This document shows, piece by piece, positions 42,615-48,698 of a stretch of DNA of 48,698 bases (position 1 is the stretch's first letter; every line of letters begins with the position of its first letter). The stretch comes from Chara braunii (lineage: Eukaryota > Streptophyta > Charophyceae > Charales > Characeae). The position numbers and the translations under genes were made by a program. The stretch lies in the NCBI GenBank assembly GCA_003427395.1, contig BFEA01000392.1:650432-699129 (forward strand), given 5' to 3'. Below the pieces are notes generated by a model. The model was not told the DNA's origin and made no database searches. It worked only from the letters and a program-made list of their open reading frames with translations.

Positions 42615-43011
42615 CTTTCCTGCCGCGTCGTGTTTGTTGCGTATCGACCGCCGCCCCTCTTCTTCACGCCAAACGTTCTCCTACTTTCCCGCCAATGCGG
42701 CGGGACGTGTAGCCTGGCCAAAAGCCACCTGGCACGGTGACGTGGCCAGTCGCTCGAAGGGCAGTCGGGCCTTGCCGGCTGCGATCGCTCAGAGCATTAG
42801 CGCTCCTCGTGATGCGGCGGTCCTCTTTTTCCCTTTTCTAAGGTCAGGCCGCACTTTCATTGTACTGTACTGCCTGTAGCCGGTTCTATTCTCATCTGAC
42901 ATGAAAATTCACTATCGGGGTCGCAAACTGGTGGTTTCAGACCCCTCCCTTGCCAAAGCTCAGAATGACCCTCCCCTTCTACACAGTCCATGGTGATCAG
43001 TGATCTTACGG

Positions 43012-43160
43012 TACCGGGTCGGTTTCCAGCAGGTGCAGCTCCCAATTAGTAGAGAGGAGCCACCTGGGGGGAGGTGCTATCAGGGGATATCAGGGGATGC
43101 TCTTATCACCTCTGACAGCACCAGCACCAGATGTTCAAAAACAAAAGACAAGAGAAAAGA
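43012..43160 (+). repeat. SINE-like repeat, copy I (degenerate)
   Basis: GGTTTCCAGCAGGTGCAGCTCCC is preserved; the rest of the core is altered and an A-rich end with a TGCTCTTATCA loop remnant follows. Confidence 0.55.
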
Positions 43161-43387
43161 AAAACTTTTATGAGATAAACCCGCGTTGCAAAGACTTGTT
43201 TTGTCCTTCTTGAATTGGAGAGACATGGATCCGTCCTTGCTAAAAAAGGGTGGCGTCGACCCCAGGTAGTAATTCAGAATTATGTCATTCTGTCATCTGA
43301 TTGCATCTGGATTCGAACTTGGGTCTGATTCATATTTCAACAGTTTGTGGGTGTACCAACTGTCGGGCCCGTTGGTGGATCCCTCTT

Positions 43388-43545
43388 TTCTTTTTTTTTC
43401 TTTTTTTTGCTGGGAAAACAGTAACCACTTTTATTTCCATAGAGCACTGGGGCCTGGGAATCACCCCACATAACAACCCCGTGCACACAGTCACTGAGGC
43501 CCTTACTCAGCTTAGGCTCCTGGAAACCCGGTCCAGTGTCCCTTC
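43388..43545 (-). repeat. SINE-like repeat, copy J (partial)
   Basis: A T-run at 43388-43409 and a core fragment CTGGAAACCCGGTCCAGTGTCCC at 43520-43541 (minus strand) are recognisable; the middle is not. Confidence 0.4.
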
Positions 43546-43643
43546 AAGTAGTTCTCCCAAAAGGGGGGAAAAAAAAGGATTCAGCTACAACAATCAACAA
43601 CTTTCGAACCCCCCAGTTCAAACTGCACCACTTTACTAAGCTG

Positions 43644-44545
43644 CTATCTTTTCATGTGGGAGAACTCAGGTGTTCTCCATGGCCAGTTGGGGAAAGGAGC
43701 CAGGGCGCCATGCTTATCGTACCTGTCGGACTGAGCTTGGCTAATCTGCTCCTCCTTTCCCAAGTGTTCCAAAACCATTTGATAGAGTTGGGGCGTGCAG
43801 CCCTTCTGTGTTCTGCGAATCCAGTCACTATAGATTGTTGTCCTAATGTCCTGGGCTACCCTGTTCTTAAACCACCATTACGTCCACGTTCTTAGGCCAT
43901 TGAACCACAAGTACAGGGACCCAGTCTTGTAGTCCGAAACTTGTCGCCACAAGAAAAGGAGGGGCCGAAACGTCAAACGCTGGGCCAACCGTAGATAAAT
44001 TTCATAGAGCGGCCTCATTTTTGTTTCGCACCTCCAGAATTTGACGTGTCAGACCCACGGCCCAGGTGCCCATGTACTGGTGCTTTAACGCAGTGGCTGA
44101 ATCAGTGTGCCATGCGGGTCCATATGCATTTTTTCCCCTGGGGTACTGGTGGTTCAACTGCAATGTCTGACACATACTTTCCGTTAAACAGTTGACCATT
44201 CCGGTCATCCCAGATCACCTTCATAATGACTGCTCGGGAGACCTGCACCGCATATACCCAGAGTTGTTTTCCTGTCTGCTGTAGGTATTGTGCGTGCCTG
44301 ATATTATCCATTCATCCGTCCAGCGGAATTCTCCTGCTGTTATCAGACCCCAGTCGTAGATCCACAAGTTCCAAATATGGCGAGAAGCAGGGCATGTAAG
44401 CCATAGGTGCTGCTGCTGCCGCGTGGTTTCCCACATCCACTTGCAGCACACACACCCTGAGGAGATTTTCATTCCTTTGTTTACTAGGGCAACCAATGCT
44501 GGCAGGCTCCATAATCACGACTCTTGTACGACTCTCAGGAATTTT
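43644..44545 (-). pseudogene. LINE-4: ORF2 C-terminal remnant with a zf-RVT finger
   Basis: On the minus strand, frames between 44496 and 44221 read a zinc finger with CVCC followed by HLWLTC (C-x2-C-x11-H-x4-C) and then a Trp-rich stretch, the usual zf-RVT tail. Reading continues in 44311-44102 (SRAVIMKVIWDDRNGQLF). After an inserted repeat (43909-44092) a clean 78-codon segment runs from WWFKNRVAQDI (43877) to TAG at 43644-43646. The finger and tail differ from LINE-1 to LINE-3, so this is another LINE lineage. SINE copy K cuts its upstream side. Confidence 0.65.
43909..44092 (+). repeat. Dispersed repeat family 2, copy 2, inside LINE-4
   Basis: Matches the reverse complement of 18095-18283 along its length. 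It separates two parts of the LINE-4 tail, so it inserted after LINE-4. Confidence 0.7.
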
Positions 44546-44760
44546 GTATATGGGACGCTGGACCCGCTTTCCAGCAGGTGATGCTCCCCACCAATAGACG
44601 GAGCCCCCCCTTAGGTGCTAGTGGTGACTGCTCGTATCAGCAGCACTAGCACTGACGGGGATGGTGTTTAAAAAACAAAAACAAAAAAATAGAACGTGGC
44701 TGCTCTTATCAGTACTGCTAGCACTGAAGGGGGTGTTTTCCCAAAAGAAAAAAAAAGAAG
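44545..44760 (+). repeat. SINE-like repeat, copy K, with doubled 3' end
   Basis: Complete core, stem-loop (arms GTGCTAGTGGTG and CAGCACTAGCAC at 44615-44652) and A-tail to ~44690. A second loop-plus-tail follows (CTGCTCTTATCAG, GGGGGTGTTTTCCC, A-run ~44743-44757). The 3' half is thus present twice in tandem. Confidence 0.8.
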
Positions 44761-44763
44761 AAC

Positions 44764-45093
44764 GACCGCGGAGGCTGTAGCAAATAGCAGCTGCAGAAGC
44801 CACAACATGCTTGCCAACGTCTGCAAAGCCATAGCCTTGAATTGTTTGCACAATGATAGTGTATCTCCCGTAGACAGTGGCAGTAGGTCTTGGTCTCTTT
44901 GTCTCTTCTGTATCGTCTGTCGTCGGGACTTTTCCACCTTTGCTCTGAGGATATCCACCCCGTGCTTCGAAGTATACTGGTCCAGTGAGACGATTCTCTT
45001 TTCTTCACAGCTCCACCATCCTACCGTTTTCATATCTACGACAGACTCCTGCAGTTGTTGAAGACCCATCGGCAGGGTGACCTTCTGTGCCAA
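44764..45093 (-). other. Uncertain open frame upstream of LINE-4
   Basis: A frame of about 110 codons before the SINE-derived end has protein-like composition (charged first half, Leu-rich second). By position it could be the LINE-4 segment ahead of its zinc finger, split off by SINE copy K. I found no LINE motif in it, so this is a guess. Confidence 0.2.
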
Positions 45094-45099
45094 GGTTCC

Positions 45100-46070
45100 C
45101 CCCCCCGTGCCGGTGCCATCTGAGTAATGACTCTGACTACTACCTCAGCGTATTGTTTCAGTGAACTAATTCTAACAGGATTCCCCTGAACCAGTTCCCT
45201 GCTGTATTTGGGGGGGAAGAGGGGGGTGGGGAGATGGGGGGGGGGGGGGTAAGGGGGGAGAGGAAAGAGGGGGCCGGAGATTCACCTCCTCCGTGTGGTC
45301 GGCGACGTCCGGCAAGGACATCATTCCTGGTCAACAAGCCAGATTGAGTGGGACTCGACCTGTTTGGGTTCCTTTTGTTTGTGTGTGTGTGTTTTTCAAA
45401 AGTAGACAGCTCCGACCTATTCCTGGGGACCAGCATGTGCTGGGAGCCGGGCCCAGCAGACAGTAAGGACAGATGATGTGGATTGCCATGTAGGCCTTTC
45501 TGCCATTATCCCACAGAGCTTATGAACAGTCGGCGAAGTCATAGAGCACTGAAGTCGACCGGATGATGTAGGACATGCATGACGATACCCCTGAATCCAT
45601 GTCAGGCGCATGGTTCTGTAGGGCAGGCCAGAGATGAGTTGCCTTTGGATGAACACCACATTCACACCATCTGTAACGCAGTCATCGTCTAGCCAGACAT
45701 TGTAGTGCTCCGCTTTTGTCGTCTACCCTTGAAGAGAACGTATGGTCATTATAGTTGTATTTGGACCTGTGTCTAAACTCTAAATAGAGCGATAACAACT
45801 GTAAGGCGTACATTCTATTCAGGTGAATACGGTAGCCAACTGACAATGTCCGCAAAATCCGTAACGGTACAGGAGATGCAATCTGAAGTTAGGCCTCAGG
45901 AGACACGCATCAATAGCGTAGTAGTACGGTAGTACATGCAGTGGCCTCGCAGAAGCGCAATGGCATCATTAATTGGGCTGCACATATTCCATGGTAGGGA
46001 GAGGGGCATTCTGGTCTCTGTACGAGTCTGTAGTCTCGACCAGGCACTTCTGTCTGTAAGGTCGCACAGA

Positions 46071-46102
<32 letters not shown>

Positions 46103-47880
46103 CCTTACAGTTCTGGCTCCTTTCCATTCTGTGGAGCATCACTCCAGTTCCTATTCCACCGGCAAGTCAGAAGAGATTACAAAAGATACCCACACGCGCT
46201 CCTCCCCAACATGGTTGAGAGGCCCGAGTGGCCCACAAGTTGTTAACAGGTACCCCCACTTTTCAGCCCCAGGTTAACCCTCCCAACACTGAAAAGTGCA
46301 TTTGGGGATAATTGTTTTCAGTTTTGGTGTCCGCTCTATGGACTGGTGACAAGTCTGGCTTAAAAGGTGTGGGAAGTTTGTTATAATGACCCTGAAAAAA
46401 ATGCCTCCTGAAATTTAGGGCTCTGTTAACATCTTCTCGGCAAACAGGCTGAAGACCGGGCACGACAGGAGGCAGCACAGCAACAAGCGAACAAAGTAGC
46501 ACCAACATAGCAACGACCCCACACACGCAGCAAGGATCAGAGATGACTATCACCTACTCACCCTGTATGGAAAATTATGTAGAGTATGTGCAGATTGTAG
46601 GTTCCCACTACCCCGAAAAGAGTGCAAGAGGCACTTCTGTCAATTATTGCCAAAATGTTTGACGCCTCAGGCTTGGGGAGGCGGGACAAGAAGGGCGGGG
46701 TGGGGTGACAATGGTCGATGCTGGAGCAGTTGCCCTATAACCAGGGGAAGCTTGAGACTATTGGAGCTATGCCGAGGGTGGAAGGCATAACCACCTTGCT
46801 CAACGTAGCTGATGCCGGGGCAGTGACCCTGTAACTTGGGGGCTGTGCAGCTAAGGAAGTTGTTGAGGGAGGAAGACACTTACTGTCCGTCAGAACTAGT
46901 TTGGTCTGTCCTGGGACAGTTGGTGTTGTCCTGTCACCCTAGCAAGGGGGGTATGAGATCTAGCGAGTTCTGGTACGAGGACTGAATGCCTGGGCAGTAG
47001 TCTTCCCTCTGCGGTGCGGGGAAGGAGTTGGATTGTGGGTGGATTTCGTTTTCCTGTCTTCCTGTCTTCAGGCTGATCTCATGTATGTTCTTAGTTTAGT
47101 TCTCATGAAATAATCATGGTTGTCAATGGGGTCTTAAGAATGATTTAGAATTCTGGAGTCTCAAGCTGTGATATTGTAGGATTTGGGCTCATAGGTGCTG
47201 ATGGAATTATCTCCTTCGGGGTTGGAGCCCCTCCCTGCGAGGGTTATACAAGGTGGGAAGTGTGATCCTCGAGAGGGTAGCGGCGGTATTGTGGGCTTGT
47301 TCTCTTTTGGGCCAGGCTGATTTGGGTCGCATCAGCCACGGCGGTTGGGAGGGAGGACAAGGGGCCGTGCTGTTTTCAGCAAGGTGAGAGGTTGAGAGGT
47401 GTTTCACTTGGAGCGGGTGGGACACGAGGGAAGGGGGATCTTCAGCTCTGCAGGGGCATGCTCTAGGGGGTATTGCATGTTGCTGAGGGAGCAGGAGGAT
47501 TTAGGGGGCTGTTCTGAAATGGGGCTGGGAGGTGAGGGGGCGCCGTTCAGCGGAGGCAGTGAAAGGACAGGAGTTTTGTTTTGGGGGGAGGAGTGATCCG
47601 CTCGGTTTCTTGTGAGCTTTTTATATTAGCAGAGACGTAAGTAGGTGCATGAATTTCCATGGGGAGAGAAGTAGTTCCCTCCTCTTTCTTTATAAAAAAA
47701 AAAAAAAAAAAAAAAAGTTCCCTCCCGTTGACTGTTTTTTTTAGGTTACGATTCCTGCACTTGTATTTGAGTTCCCTGAATTCTAGTGGGATTTTTGAGG
47801 TTGTAATAGGAAAAAAAAAATTAATTTTAATGCTGGTTGCAGCGGATGGTGGACGGAATTAGGGTACAGCAGCAGTACCA
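45100..47880. other. Gene-free stretch with homopolymer runs
   Basis: No supported gene. G-rich runs at 45206-45270 on the plus strand, a TG repeat near 45380-45394, A-runs at 46073-46099 and 47694-47715, and a weak SINE-core remnant near 45434-45462 are all I can point to. Confidence 0.5.
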
Positions 47881-47881
47881 A

Positions 47882-47955
47882 CTGGGTGTAGCTCAGTTGG
47901 TAAGGCGTTCAAGCGGCACTCGGGAGGTCGTGGGTTCAACTCCCATTGCCCCCAC
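47882..47955 (+). tRNA. tRNA-like sequence 1 (probably pseudo or SINE head)
   Basis: 74 bases with a perfect pol III A box (TAGCTCAGTTGG) and B box (GGGTTCAACTCC) at normal spacing, and a good T-arm (GTGGG/CCCAT). The acceptor stem pairs only in its inner part, the D-stem is incomplete (GCTC against GGCG) and no anticodon stem forms, so it is unlikely to be a working tRNA. Confidence 0.55.
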
Positions 47956-48013
47956 GATAGTGCCTGTGGCATGCTTGGCGTCTTACCTTCGAGACGGTCA
48001 GTTGGTAAGCAAG

Positions 48014-48086
48014 TACGTGGTAGCTCAGTGGCAGAGCTCCAGTGTTGCAACGGGGAGGTTGTGGGTTCGACTTTGTCGGCCCACAA
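48014..48086 (+). tRNA. tRNA-like sequence 2 (TGC in the loop; probably pseudo)
   Basis: TAGCTCAGTGGCAGAGC gives an intact D-arm, and GTTGCAA looks like an anticodon loop with TGC (alanine). GGGTTCGACTT is the B box. The anticodon stem and T-stem are imperfect. It lies inside an 11-bp inverted repeat (48010-48020 and 48124-48134). Confidence 0.5.
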
Positions 48087-48169
48087 CTTCCCCTGAGCAC
48101 AATTGGTTGGCGTAGGTTGCACCCCACGTACTTGTCCCGAGCCTGGCATAGCGCCCTTACAGACTAAAC

Positions 48170-48243
48170 GACCTCAATAGCTCAGTGGGTAAAGCTCTGA
48201 TATACTAACTTGGAGGTCCTGAGTTCAACTCCGACTACGCTCA
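48170..48243 (+). tRNA. tRNA-like sequence 3 (probably pseudo)
   Basis: ATAGCTCAGTGGGTAAAGCTC resembles the D-arm and A box, and GAGTTCAACTCCG the B box. Stems are weak. Its 3' end is duplicated in tandem (25-bp unit at 48222-48246 and 48247-48271). Confidence 0.45.
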
Positions 48244-48271
48244 TTCAGTTCAACTCCGACTACGCTCATTC
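48222..48271. repeat. 25-bp tandem duplication at the end of tRNA-like sequence 3
   Basis: The unit AGTTCAACTCCGACTACGCT plus CATTC occurs twice head to tail without change, duplicating the B-box region. Confidence 0.85.
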
Positions 48272-48698
48272 ATCATATCAGCTAAGGGATGGTCCTCTAT
48301 ATGGTTTCGGGTGGGGACGTGTGCCTTTCCTGCGGGAAAGTTGATGTGGGATGGATGCTACTCTCTTGGGCAGGTGAGTAGGAAGGGGTTGGTTGGGTGC
48401 ATGGTGATACCGTGGCAGTCCTATGGTGGGGAGGGTTGCCTTGTAGGGAAACCAATGTCGAATCAAGAGGTGTGTCCTACTCTTAATGTCTGTGGACCCA
48501 TTTCGGGGTGGTGGGTCATCAGAGGTGGGTTGGGGGTAGTTGTTAGACGACGGTCGAGGTCTCCACCATTACCACTGGTTGATTCTCCCTAGCGAACAGA
48601 CATAAGCAAGGCTCATTAGTAGCAGAAAGCAACCACACATATCCACAATGTCATAGACTATGATATCACATTAGCTCACATAACAACCAGCATACTCA
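48272..48698. other. Gene-free end of the window
   Basis: No coding, RNA or repeat signal recognised in the last 427 bases. Confidence 0.5.

Noticed and set aside
45206-45270. G-runs as a possible regulatory quadruplex
   Set aside because: No promoter or gene is nearby and G/C runs are common throughout the window; nothing distinguishes this one.
45417-45665. 82-codon minus-strand frame
   Set aside because: No motif, and all frames on this strand look equally unconvincing; a SINE-core remnant overlaps its end.

Overview
This window is repeat-dominated eukaryotic DNA and I find no convincing single-copy host gene. The strongest signals are plant-type L1 LINE retrotransposons: an ORF1 with a DUF4283-like region and a zinc knuckle, and an ORF2 with an APE endonuclease, a reverse transcriptase with an FADD box, and a C-terminal zf-RVT zinc finger. 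Together with a Ty3/gypsy integrase, abundant A-tailed short repeats and tRNA-like sequences, this suggests a large streptophyte genome. A charophyte such as Chara is my best guess, but that is inference from style and not a database match.

Layout. 1-1130 is low-quality sequence with scattered Ns. 1198-1388 is a 95-bp duplication with a single N at its junction. 2643-5370 (minus) is a 5'-truncated Ty3/gypsy relic: an integrase followed by two unrecognised ORFs. 5425-5722 holds two copies of a short A-tailed SINE-like repeat that recurs throughout the window. 5850-7240 has only minisatellites. 7240-17138 (plus) is LINE-1, nearly full length at about 10 kb, with one nonsense codon, frameshifts and a deletion just after the RT active site. 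17139-20200 holds SINE-like copies, a second dispersed repeat and a long foldback element whose tip is an 80-N gap. 20205-27840 (minus) is LINE-3, old, broken and itself interrupted by another insertion. 28973-39524 (minus) is LINE-2, about 10.5 kb, complete in layout but with several stops. 39540-42050 has minisatellites and SINE-like copies. 42057-42614 (minus) is a possible hypothetical ORF. 43644-44545 (minus) is a fourth LINE remnant with nested repeats. 45100-47880 has nothing recognisable. 47882-48272 holds three tRNA-like sequences in a row.

How the parts relate. Comparing LINE-1, LINE-2 and LINE-3 with each other shows one family with an unusually large first coding region. After the RNA-binding part and zinc knuckle comes a long low-complexity, repeat-bearing linker, then a Gln/His-rich segment and a conserved helical module, before ORF2. 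In LINE-1 this appears as two overlapping frames (7431-10592 and 10562-12124). In LINE-2 the same frame runs on past a stop codon and shifts only at a 12-C run. The simplest reading is one ORF1 of roughly 1,550-1,900 codons, which would be very large for a LINE. The SINE-like family (about ten copies) is presumably mobilised by such LINEs. It carries preserved stem-loops and lies next to or inside LINE-3 and LINE-4.
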